The notes under the pieces: model-generated
Database searches by the model: none
What the model was told of the DNA's origin: nothing
The model's input: only the letters and a program-made list of their open reading frames with translations
Source of the DNA: Chloroflexales bacterium
Lineage (GTDB): Bacteria; Chloroflexota; Chloroflexia; Chloroflexales; Chloroflexaceae
Assembly: GCA_013336035.1 (NCBI GenBank)
Contig: JAAXUL010000127.1
Coordinates: 1-12,738, forward strand
Reading direction: 5' to 3'
Length of the DNA: 12,738 bases
Shown: positions 1-5,210 of the stretch, in pieces
Layout: each line of letters opens with the position of its first letter
Position numbering within the stretch: position 1 is the stretch's first letter
Translations under genes and position numbers: made by a program

Positions 1-2
1 CG

Positions 3-575
3 CGCATCGCCTATAGCGGCTCGTGGCACCCGCGCGGCCAGTTCACCGACTGGAACTGCCGCTGGCTGATCGAGTGCACGGGCGGCTACCTGACCCAGCT
101 CTATATCACGGGCGTGCTGGGCGACGTGCCGCCGCTGGCGGGCGCGGTGCTGCTCTGCAGCTCGCCGGTGGACATCGTGCGCTACTTTATGCGGCGCCGC
201 ACGCCCCCCGAGTACCGGGTCGACCCGCGGGCGATGCTGCGCCTCGAGCCCGAGACCATGCGGCGCCTGCTCTTCCGCCCCACGATCGCGCCCGACCAGC
301 TGGCCTGCCACGTCGGCCGCATGGTGACCGAGCCGCCCCTGGTGGCTATGCAGAGCATGATCCTGCGCCCCAGGCCCGCCGCCAACCGTACCCCCCTGCT
401 CGTGGTCGCCGCCGGGCGCGACGCTGTCTTCGACGCCGAGGCCCAGGCCGTCACCGCCGCGGCCTACGGCGCCGAGCTGGTCGTCGTGCCCGAGGCCGCC
501 CACAACCTTATGCTCGACCCCGACTGGCCCGTCGCCGCCGCCGCCATCGAGCGCTTCGCGGCGCGGGTCGGCTAG
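3..575 (+). CDS. alpha/beta hydrolase, C-terminal part (5' end outside window)
   Basis: 190 residues are visible in the frame starting at base 3; there is no start in the window, so the N-terminus lies to the left. The end of the alpha/beta-hydrolase fold is recognisable: a nucleophile-elbow-like segment, ECTGGYLTQLY, at residues 24-34; a following strand, AGAVLLCSSP; the acid-bearing segment VVAAGRDAVFD with the catalytic Asp; and a C-terminal EAAHNLMLD with the catalytic His. About 165 residues follow the elbow, as in the complete hydrolase next to it. Oddly, the elbow carries Cys where most members have Ser (GxSxG), and only about 20 residues separate it from the preceding SGSWHPRG, less than the usual 35-45, so an N-terminal deletion is possible. 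The substrate cannot be inferred. It ends 39 bases from the stop of the convergent gene on the other strand. Confidence 0.8.
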   Translation, partial: RIAYSGSWHPRGQFTDWNCRWLIECTGGYLTQLYITGVLGDVPPLAGAVLLCSSPVDIVRYFMRRRTPPEYRVDPRAMLRLEPETMRRLLFRPTIAPDQLACHVGRMVTEPPLVAMQSMILRPRPAANRTPLLVVAAGRDAVFDAEAQAVTAAAYGAELVVVPEAAHNLMLDPDWPVAAAAIERFAARVG

Positions 576-581
576 TGTCCG

Positions 582-606
582 CGCCCATCTGCGTAATCTG
601 CGGGCG
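582..606. terminator. weak inverted repeat between convergent stops
   Basis: The 39-base gap between two converging stop codons holds a 5-bp inverted repeat (CGCCC at 582-586, GGGCG at 602-606) with a 15-base loop. The loop contains a direct repeat, ATCTGCG at 587-593 and 596-602. No T-tract follows on either strand. It may help terminate both genes, but the stem is short and could be chance in GC-rich DNA. Confidence 0.2.
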
Positions 607-614
607 AAATTCCG

Positions 615-1490
615 CTACCCGATGATCGCCGCCAGCTCCGCCGGGCGCTCGTGCTGCACGTTATGCCCGCAGGCGGGGATGACGTGCATCCGCGCCCCTG
701 GCACCAGCGCCACCACCGCCTCGCCGAGCGAGCGGGGCATCACCGCATCCTGCTCGCCCCAGACCAGCGCCGTCGGCACCAGGCAGCGGGCCATGGCCGC
801 GCGGTACTGCCCGGCACGCCCGTAGCCGTCGATGGCGCTCCAGCGCAGCATCGAGAGGAAGGCCGCCCGCTGCCTGTTGCTCCAGACCCGCGCCCAGACC
901 CGGCGCCGCAGAAACTCGCGCTCCTCGGCGGGCAGGGCGTCGAGGTCGGCGTAGTAGGGCCGCAGCGTCGCGTAGGCCTCGTCCTGCGAGCGGCGCAGGC
1001 TGCCGTAGGCCAGCTCGCCCGCGCCGGGCGCCAGGAAGATCCACAGCGGCCCCGGGGGCGGCAGCTGGCGCGCCACGGGCAGGCAGCCCGCCACCAGCAC
1101 CAGGCGCTCGACGAGCCCCGGCGCGCCCAGCGCCAGGCGCTGCGCCGCCATCGCGCCCCCCGAGTGGCCGACCACCGTCGCCCGCCCGACCCCCAGGGCG
1201 CCCAGCAGCGCGACCAGAGTCCGGGCCAGGGCGCCCACCGTCGTGGCCCCGGGCAGGCCCTCGCTTCGCCCGAACCCCGGCAGGTCGGGGGCGACCACCC
1301 GGTAGCGCTCCGCCAGCGCCGGCAGCATCCTGCGCCACGTATCGCCCTCATCGCCCAGTCCGTGGACAAGCAGCAGCCCCGGCGCACCCTCGGCCCCCGC
1401 CACAAAGCAGTGCAGCGCCACCTCGCCCGCCCGCACCACCCGGGCGAACGGCCGCAGCGCCTCCGGCGGCTCCATCAGCCTGTCTGCCAT
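615..1490 (-). CDS. alpha/beta fold hydrolase
   Basis: A complete single-domain alpha/beta hydrolase of 291 residues. Motifs are in canonical order; positions here count from the ATG at 1505, five codons upstream of the chosen start. The oxyanion-hole HG is in LLLVHGLGD (48-49), then APDLPGFGRS (72-81), the nucleophile elbow VVGHSGGA with Ser115, a helical cap around 150-235, the acid in VWGEQDAVMP (Asp253), and His281 in CGHNVQHERP. No signal peptide is seen, so it is probably cytoplasmic. The acid and His segments resemble the hydrolase/haloperoxidase/MhpC group, but the substrate is unknown. An ATG at 1505 would add five codons, but those bases contain the purine-rich AAGGGGAG that serves as a ribosome binding site for the ATG at 1490, so 1490 is preferred. 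It lies 34 bases downstream of the permease gene on the same strand and is probably co-transcribed with it. Confidence 0.9.
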   Translation of the reverse strand: MADRLMEPPEALRPFARVVRAGEVALHCFVAGAEGAPGLLLVHGLGDEGDTWRRMLPALAERYRVVAPDLPGFGRSEGLPGATTVGALARTLVALLGALGVGRATVVGHSGGAMAAQRLALGAPGLVERLVLVAGCLPVARQLPPPGPLWIFLAPGAGELAYGSLRRSQDEAYATLRPYYADLDALPAEEREFLRRRVWARVWSNRQRAAFLSMLRWSAIDGYGRAGQYRAAMARCLVPTALVWGEQDAVMPRSLGEAVVALVPGARMHVIPACGHNVQHERPAELAAIIG

Positions 1491-1524
1491 AGCTCTCCCC
1501 TTCATTGCAGCGTGGTGCGTACCG

Positions 1525-2418
1525 CTAGCGCTGGATGACCACCAGGGCCACGCCCAGCGAGGTTACCACCAGCCCCGCCAGGGCCACGGGCCCCAGGCGC
1601 TCGCCAAAGATCAGGTAGGCCTCGACGGCCGTCGCCGGCGGCACCAGATAGAACAGGCTCGCCACCCGCGCCGTCGAGTTGAGCCTGAGCAGCAGCAGCA
1701 GCAGCATGATCGCGCCCAGCGAGAGCACCAGCACCAGCCACCCCAGAGCGAAGACCAGCTGAGGGGCCCATGTGATCTGCTGTGTTTCAAAAAGCAGGGC
1801 CAGCGGTGCGATCACCAGGCCCGCGGCGACATACTGCAGGGCGGTGCCGCTCAGCAGCGGCATGCGAGCGCCGTGACGCTTCTGGTAGATCGTGCCGAGG
1901 GTCGTGCTGAACAGGGCCACGACGACCGCGGTCAGGCTTCCGAACGTCACCGGCGGCGGCCCGGCGCCGGGCGCGGCCAGCTTCTCGCCCACCACCAGCG
2001 CAACCCCGGCCAGCCCGAGGACCAGCCCGAGCCACTGGCGTCTGCTCACCGTCTCGCCCAGAGTCGCCTGGGCGAGCACCGCCGTGAGGATGGGCTGCAG
2101 GCTCACCACCAGGGCGCTGAGGCCCGCCGGCATCCCCCGGTCGATCGCGAAGAAGACCCCGCCCAGGTAGCCAGCGTGCAGCAGCAGCCCCGCCACGGCA
2201 ATGTGTCGCAGCTCGGTGGCGCTTTTTGGCCAGGGCGAGCGCAGGGCCAGGGCCAGGCCCGCCAGCAGCGACGAGGCGATCACGAAGCGGAGGCTGAGAA
2301 AGGTGAACGGCTCGATGTACGGCAGCCCGAAGCGGGCGCCGACGAACCCGGTGCTCCACATAAGCACGAACAGCCAGGGGGCCACGGCGGCCATGAAGGG
2401 GTGGCGCTGGGCAGGCAT
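1525..2418 (-). CDS. EamA / DMT-superfamily permease
   Basis: A 297-residue integral membrane protein with the 10-helix, two-EamA-domain pattern of the drug/metabolite transporter superfamily. The first repeat covers about residues 12-143 (starts PWLFVLMWSTGFVGARF, ends LGETVSRRQWLGLVLGLAGVALVV). The second covers about 160-295 (starts FGSLTAVVVALFSTTLG, ends FGERLGPVALAGLVVTSLGVALVV). The repeated ending, LGExxxxxxxxGLxLxxxGVALVV, is typical of EamA proteins. Such proteins export amino acids, metabolites or drugs across the cytoplasmic membrane; the substrate is not predictable. Residues 239-244 are six leucines encoded by CTG/CTC repeats in helix 8. The start ATG at 2418 has a good ribosome binding site (AGGAGA, five bases upstream) and a promoter -10 box 32 bases upstream. 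It is the first gene of a probable operon with the downstream hydrolase. Confidence 0.93.
   Translation of the reverse strand: MPAQRHPFMAAVAPWLFVLMWSTGFVGARFGLPYIEPFTFLSLRFVIASSLLAGLALALRSPWPKSATELRHIAVAGLLLHAGYLGGVFFAIDRGMPAGLSALVVSLQPILTAVLAQATLGETVSRRQWLGLVLGLAGVALVVGEKLAAPGAGPPPVTFGSLTAVVVALFSTTLGTIYQKRHGARMPLLSGTALQYVAAGLVIAPLALLFETQQITWAPQLVFALGWLVLVLSLGAIMLLLLLLRLNSTARVASLFYLVPPATAVEAYLIFGERLGPVALAGLVVTSLGVALVVIQR
1688..1705. repeat. (AGC)6 trinucleotide tract inside the permease gene
   Basis: Six tandem AGC units on the plus strand. On the coding (minus) strand they read as CTG codons and give most of a six-leucine run in a transmembrane helix of the EamA protein. Slippage in units of three would add or remove a leucine without breaking the frame. 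Confidence 0.8.
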
Positions 2419-2450
2419 GCGGTCTCCTCTACGGCCAGGCGGCCCGCACT

Positions 2451-2456
2451 AGTATA
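2451..2456 (-). promoter_or_regulatory. -10 box for the permease-hydrolase operon
   Basis: On the minus strand the sequence reads TATACT, a good sigma-70-type -10 element. Transcription would start near 2444 and leave a leader of about 25 bases containing the AGGAGA ribosome binding site. No convincing -35 is present at 16-18 bases: the hexamer at 17 reads CAGACT, and a TTGAGT-like element sits too close, at 12. The -35 region overlaps that of the divergent promoter. Confidence 0.5.
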
Positions 2457-2467
2457 CCCCGAGACCG

Positions 2468-2477
2468 GACTCAAGTC
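2468..2477. promoter_or_regulatory. small palindrome between divergent promoters
   Basis: GACTCAAGTC is a 4-bp inverted repeat with a 2-base centre. It sits just upstream of the plus-strand -35 and within the upstream region of the minus-strand promoter, where a regulator of both genes would bind. The half-sites are short, so it may be chance. Confidence 0.2.
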
Positions 2478-2480
2478 TGA

Positions 2481-2509
2481 TTGACCGTCGGCAGCGCGCT
2501 GGCTATACT
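2481..2509 (+). promoter_or_regulatory. sigma-70-type promoter of the metallophosphoesterase
   Basis: TTGACC at 2481-2486 and TATACT at 2504-2509 are separated by exactly 17 bases, close to the TTGACA-N17-TATAAT consensus. The predicted transcription start is about 2515-2518. That is downstream of the first in-frame ATG (2512) and at the second (2518), which implies a leaderless mRNA. Confidence 0.75.
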
Positions 2510-2517
2510 CTATGCTG

Positions 2518-3375
2518 ATGGAAAAAATAGCGGTCCTCGCCGACATCCATGGCAATCTGGCAGCGCTGCACGCACTCGTCGAAGACCTCGAGCTCTGGTC
2601 CCCCGACCTCGTCGTGGTCGCGGGCGACATTATCAATCGTGGGCCTCAGTCTGGCCCATGCCTTGATCTTGTGCTCACGATGGCCGGCGAGCAGGGCTGG
2701 CGCCTGATTCGCGGCAACCACGAGCGCTATGTCCTCACCTACGATCAGGATCGCCGCCGCCCCGGCTTCCCCGGCACCGGCCTCCGCTACGAGATCAGCC
2801 GTATTCTCGACTGGACCCACAGCCAGGTGGCCGACAAGATCGCGACCGTCGCGGCCCTACCCGAGCAGCTGCGCATCGACCTGGGCGGCCCCGAGCTAGT
2901 CGTGTACCACGCCTCGGTGCGCCACGACCGCGATGGCCTGACGCGCGACTCGCCCGACGACGAGCTGCGCCGGCAGATCGACCCCGCGGCGGCCATCTTC
3001 TGCGTCGGGCACACCCATGTGCCGTTCACACGGCGCCTCGGCGCCACCCTCGTGGTCAACACCGGCTCGGTGGGCCTGCCCTTCGACGGCGACCGCCGGG
3101 CCGCCTACGCCCGCCTCACCCGCGCGCGCGAGGGCTGGCGCGCCCAGATAGTGCGCCTGCCCTACGATGTCGCCGCCACCGAGCGCGCCTTCCACGAGAG
3201 CGGCATGCTCGAGTCCGTCGGCGCCCACGGCCACCTGATGCTGCGCGAGATACAGACCGGGCGCTCGCTGCTGTTCGACTTCATCCCAACCTACCACGAC
3301 CGCATTATGGCCGGCGCGATAAGCGTCGACGAGGCGGTGCGTGAGTTCCTCTCGCGCTTCGACCGGGCGGCTTAG
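2518..3375 (+). CDS. calcineurin-like metallophosphoesterase
   Basis: A 285-residue phosphoesterase with all the metal-binding motifs of the family. Positions here count from the ATG at 2512, two codons upstream of the chosen start: ADIHGN (10-15), AGDIINRGP (37-45), GNHER (68-72), a His in VYHAS (133), and GHTHVPF (166-172) followed by VVNTGSVG. These bind a dinuclear metal centre that hydrolyses phosphate esters. Length and motif style match the bacterial YfcE/Ap4A-phosphatase-like group (cytoplasmic, no signal peptide), but the substrate is not known. After the catalytic domain, about 60 C-terminal residues (IQTGRSLLFDFIPTYHD onward) form a short extra helical segment. The start at 2518 is chosen because the strong promoter places the 5' end of the mRNA at about 2516, after the ATG at 2512, and neither ATG has a ribosome binding site. 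The gene is divergent from the permease and convergent with the zinc-finger gene. Confidence 0.92.
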   Translation: MEKIAVLADIHGNLAALHALVEDLELWSPDLVVVAGDIINRGPQSGPCLDLVLTMAGEQGWRLIRGNHERYVLTYDQDRRRPGFPGTGLRYEISRILDWTHSQVADKIATVAALPEQLRIDLGGPELVVYHASVRHDRDGLTRDSPDDELRRQIDPAAAIFCVGHTHVPFTRRLGATLVVNTGSVGLPFDGDRRAAYARLTRAREGWRAQIVRLPYDVAATERAFHESGMLESVGAHGHLMLREIQTGRSLLFDFIPTYHDRIMAGAISVDEAVREFLSRFDRAA

Positions 3376-3379
3376 GGCC

Positions 3380-3407
3380 AGGCGCGGCCCGGGTGCGTCC
3401 CGCGCCT
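3380..3407. terminator. hairpin between convergent genes
   Basis: AGGCGCGG (3380-3387) pairs perfectly with CCGCGCCT (3400-3407) across a 12-base loop, five bases after the phosphoesterase stop and 29 bases from the stop of the oppositely oriented zinc-finger gene. There is no T-tract. Position and stem strength fit a bidirectional terminator. Confidence 0.5.
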
Positions 3408-3435
3408 CGTGTCTGCCGCGAGCTGCGCCGGGGCG

Positions 3436-3792
3436 CTACTGCGACCCAGCGCGCTCGCGCGCGCACTCGATGCAGAACGCCGTGTAAGGCAGCGCCTCCA
3501 GCCGCTCCGCACCGATGAGCCGGCCGCAGCGCTCGCAGACCCCGTAGGTGCCCGCGTCATAGCGACGCAGGGCGGCGTCGATCTGGGCCAGGATATCGTC
3601 GGCGTTGCCCTGGAGGGCCAGGTTGCGCTCGCGGATGAAGGTGTCGGTGGCGGCGTCGGCATTGTGCTGCCCGGCGCCGACGTCCGCTATCTCGCTATCC
3701 TCGCCGGCCGGCAGGTTCTCGCGGCCTGTTCGCAGCTCGGCCCGCAGCTGCTCGAGGCGCTGCCGCATCGCCCCGGTATCGCGCTCAGTCAT
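3436..3792 (-). CDS. TraR/DksA-type C4 zinc-finger protein
   Basis: A small acidic protein of 118 residues. Residues 1-25 are a charged helix, probably coiled coil. Residues 40-60 (AGQHNADAATDTFIRERNLAL) match the conserved segment before the finger in YteA/YocK-like relatives, and 62-82 is a second helix. The zinc finger is CERC (86-89) and CIEC (107-110), a perfect CX2C-X17-CX2C spacing with the usual YGVCxxCGxxIxxxRLEALPxxxxCxxC pattern. DksA itself acts in the RNA polymerase secondary channel with ppGpp. This protein is shorter than DksA and lacks its DxxDxA coiled-coil tip signature, so a transcription-related role is only inferred. The ATG at 3792 is preceded by GGAGAG about six bases upstream. 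It is transcribed alone, divergently from the TIM-barrel gene. Confidence 0.9.
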   Translation of the reverse strand: MTERDTGAMRQRLEQLRAELRTGRENLPAGEDSEIADVGAGQHNADAATDTFIRERNLALQGNADDILAQIDAALRRYDAGTYGVCERCGRLIGAERLEALPYTAFCIECARERAGSQ

Positions 3793-3843
3793 AGCATCTC
3801 TCCAAACGCTCTCTGGCGCCCGCCGTCCGGGTGCCCCACGGGC

Positions 3844-3864
3844 GGCACGGGCACACTCCGTGCC
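3844..3864. promoter_or_regulatory. hairpin upstream of the zinc-finger gene
   Basis: GGCACGG (3844-3850) and CCGTGCC (3858-3864) form a 7-bp stem with a 7-base loop, in the 268-base divergent region and 52 bases upstream of the zinc-finger start. On the plus strand, GTGCC just to the left (about 3831-3835) could pair with GGCAC of the same stem as an alternative. It could be an operator or a leader hairpin; there is no further evidence. Confidence 0.35.
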
Positions 3865-3871
3865 AGCGTTG

Positions 3872-3894
3872 ACAGAGTCGCGCCAAAGCTCTGT
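3872..3894. promoter_or_regulatory. inverted repeat, possible operator, in the divergent region
   Basis: ACAGAG (3872-3877) and CTCTGT (3889-3894) are perfect inverted halves, centre to centre 17 bases apart. A consensus-like TTGACA (3869-3874) overlaps the left half, but no -10 box lies 16-18 bases downstream on the plus strand. The rest of the divergent region (3793-4014) shows no ORF I can support. It also contains the tandem hexamer TGACGT at 3957-3968. Confidence 0.3.
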
Positions 3895-4014
3895 TGCCGC
3901 GCCAGGCCCTCACCCCCAGCCCTCATCGGGGCGTTCACAGCCGACTGCTCCCTCGCTGACGTTGACGTTGCCCTGGCGGCGGTGCGGACAGATGAAGGCG
4001 GGCGTGGCGACCTG

Positions 4015-4023
4015 TGGTAGAAT
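4015..4023 (+). promoter_or_regulatory. extended -10 promoter of the TIM-barrel gene
   Basis: TGG-TAGAAT, an extended -10 element (TGn plus a hexamer one change from TATAAT). Transcription from about 4030 gives a 31-base leader with the GAGGAG ribosome binding site at 4048-4053. There is no recognisable -35, as is common for extended -10 promoters. The ten bases TAGAATAGCC (4018-4027) recur exactly at 5110-5119, before the first beta-helix gene. Confidence 0.6.
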
Positions 4024-4060
4024 AGCCCTTATCCCGCGACCTGACTCGAGGAGCACGCCC

Positions 4061-5050
4061 GTGCTGGTCGGCCTCTCTGCCCTCAGCTTCAGCTTCCGGT
4101 GCGGGCTCGTCGGCCGTGGGACATCCCGCGCCGTCGCAAGCCCCCTCGGCATCGATGCGATCATCGCCCTGGCCGTCCGCGCTGGTCTACAGAGCGTCGC
4201 GCTGCCCATCGCCCTGCTGCCCGACCAGGCGCCCGCTCGGCTCGCCGCCCTGCGCGACCGCCTCGCTATGTGCGGGCTCACCCCCGTGGTCGACACCGAT
4301 GTGATCGACCTGGCAAGCCTCGAGGCCGCCATCCCCGTGGCCGCCGCCCTGGGCACGCGCATCCTGCGCGTGCTTGCCAGCCCCGTGCTCGAGGGGGCCC
4401 GCGCCGCCTTCACCGCCGACTGGGAGGCGTACCTCGCCGGGGTGATCGCGCGCCTGCGCGCCGCCCGCCCCCTCGCCGAGCAGTACGGCATCACCCTCGC
4501 CCTCGAGAACCACCAGGACCTTACCACGGATGACCTGCTGCACGTCGTCGCCGAGGTTGGCGGCATCGGCGTCACCTTCGACCCCGTCAATGCCCTGATT
4601 GTCGCCGAGGACCCCTTCACCGCGGTGCACCGCCTGGCGCCTCATATCTGTAACGTACACCTCGCCGACTACATCGCGTACCCCAGCCACGAGGGCTGGC
4701 GCCTCGTGCGCTGCGCCCTCGGCGAGGGCGACCTCAACCTGCGCCGCCTGCTGGTGCTGCTCGCCGCCCTCGCCCCCGCCGCCCCATGCCAGATCGAGCT
4801 GGTCAGCCACAGCGCCCGCCACGTCCGCCTGCTCACCGACGCCTGGTGGCGCGGCTACCCCGCCCGCGATATCCGGGATGTCCTGCCCGTCCTGCGCGAG
4901 TTCGCCGCCCCCTCGCGCTCGCGCGACGACGACTGGCGCACCCCCTGGGAGCGCGGCGCCCCCGAAGAGCAGATCGCCCTCTACGAGGATCAGCAGTACG
5001 CCTCGAGTCTCACCTACCTGCGCTCGATTGGTGTCCTCACGCGCCCCTGA
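4061..5050 (+). CDS. sugar phosphate isomerase/epimerase, xylose-isomerase-like TIM barrel
   Basis: A 329-residue protein of the AP-endonuclease-2/xylose-isomerase-like TIM-barrel family. The expected metal ligands appear at the ends of successive beta strands: Glu149 in LALENH, Asp174 in VTFDPVN, His200 in CNVHLADY, and probably Glu246 in CQIELVSH. The family isomerises or epimerises sugars and related compounds, or cleaves inositol derivatives, in the cytoplasm; the substrate is unknown. Where many members have HxKD after the sixth strand, this one has HLAD, so the Lys is absent. The tail (about 283-329) is Arg/Asp/Trp-rich and probably covers the barrel. The frame is open upstream to 3605, but the GTG at 4061 is chosen because GAGGAG lies seven bases before it, a promoter lies about 40 bases before it, and the protein begins there with a typical first strand (VGLSALSFSF). 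It stands alone, followed by the beta-helix genes. Confidence 0.87.
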   Translation: MLVGLSALSFSFRCGLVGRGTSRAVASPLGIDAIIALAVRAGLQSVALPIALLPDQAPARLAALRDRLAMCGLTPVVDTDVIDLASLEAAIPVAAALGTRILRVLASPVLEGARAAFTADWEAYLAGVIARLRAARPLAEQYGITLALENHQDLTTDDLLHVVAEVGGIGVTFDPVNALIVAEDPFTAVHRLAPHICNVHLADYIAYPSHEGWRLVRCALGEGDLNLRRLLVLLAALAPAAPCQIELVSHSARHVRLLTDAWWRGYPARDIRDVLPVLREFAAPSRSRDDDWRTPWERGAPEEQIALYEDQQYASSLTYLRSIGVLTRP

Positions 5051-5065
5051 GCCGTTTTTCAGGAC

Positions 5066-5095
5066 CCAATTCCTACGCTGCCCCCCTACCAATTC
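5066..5095 (+). repeat. direct repeat CCAATTC upstream of the beta-helix promoter
   Basis: CCAATTC at 5066-5072 and 5089-5095, spaced 23 bases (about two helical turns), each followed by a TAC-containing stretch. It sits in an unusually A/T-rich intergenic patch just upstream of the -10 box at 5110. It could be an activator site, but the support is weak. Confidence 0.25.
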
Positions 5096-5106
5096 TTTAC
5101 AGAAAG

Positions 5107-5115
5107 TGCTAGAAT
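5107..5115 (+). promoter_or_regulatory. extended -10 promoter of the first beta-helix gene
   Basis: TGC-TAGAAT, followed by AGCC, identical over ten bases to the promoter core of the TIM-barrel gene. The predicted transcription start is about 5122, giving an 89-base leader, longer than those of the other genes here. There is no good -35 at 17 bases. Confidence 0.55.
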
Positions 5116-5152
5116 AGCCGCGCGTACTATCAGTGCGATCCTTTCACACCCC

Positions 5153-5200
5153 ATGGGTGATTCGCGTGGTTCTATAGCCGCCGCGGTGAGTGCGGCGTAA
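5153..5200 (+). CDS. possible 15-codon upstream ORF
   Basis: ATG at 5153 runs for 15 codons (Gly/Asp/Ser/Arg then mostly Ala, Val, Ser) to TAA at 5198-5200. The stop is embedded in TAAGGAG, the ribosome binding site of the next gene, 11 bases before its ATG. That geometry would allow translational coupling. It has no ribosome binding site of its own, so translation is doubtful. Confidence 0.15.
   Translation: MGDSRGSIAAAVSAA
5179..5197 (+). promoter_or_regulatory. leader hairpin directly before the ribosome binding site
   Basis: CGCCGC (5179-5184) pairs with GCGGCG (5192-5197) across a 7-base loop. The stem ends at the base before TAAGGAG (5198-5204), the ribosome binding site for the ATG at 5211. 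It could present or restrict the site. Confidence 0.35.
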
Positions 5201-5210
5201 GGAGTTCGGG

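Noticed and set aside
651..1538. 295-codon plus-strand frame opposite the hydrolase
   Set aside because: Its translation is His/Arg/Gln/Pro-rich noise, while the minus strand has a complete catalytic triad in order.
3869..3897. Perfect TTGACA as a -35 element
   Set aside because: No acceptable -10 hexamer lies 16-18 bases downstream, and the next gene start in that direction is almost 190 bases away with its own promoter.
3901..3940. CCCTCACCCCCAGCCCTCA-like stretch, reminiscent of dispersed intergenic repeats
   Set aside because: Only one copy in the window and no flanking inverted repeat, so repeat status cannot be supported from here.
3998..4013. 16-base match with 5475-5490 (inside the first beta-helix gene)
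   Set aside because: A single short GC-rich match between a promoter region and a coding region, with no extension on either side; most likely chance.
3605..4060. N-terminal extension of the TIM-barrel frame back to 3605
   Set aside because: It would overlap the zinc-finger gene on the other strand, lacks family similarity, and lies upstream of the promoter and ribosome binding site that support the GTG at 4061.
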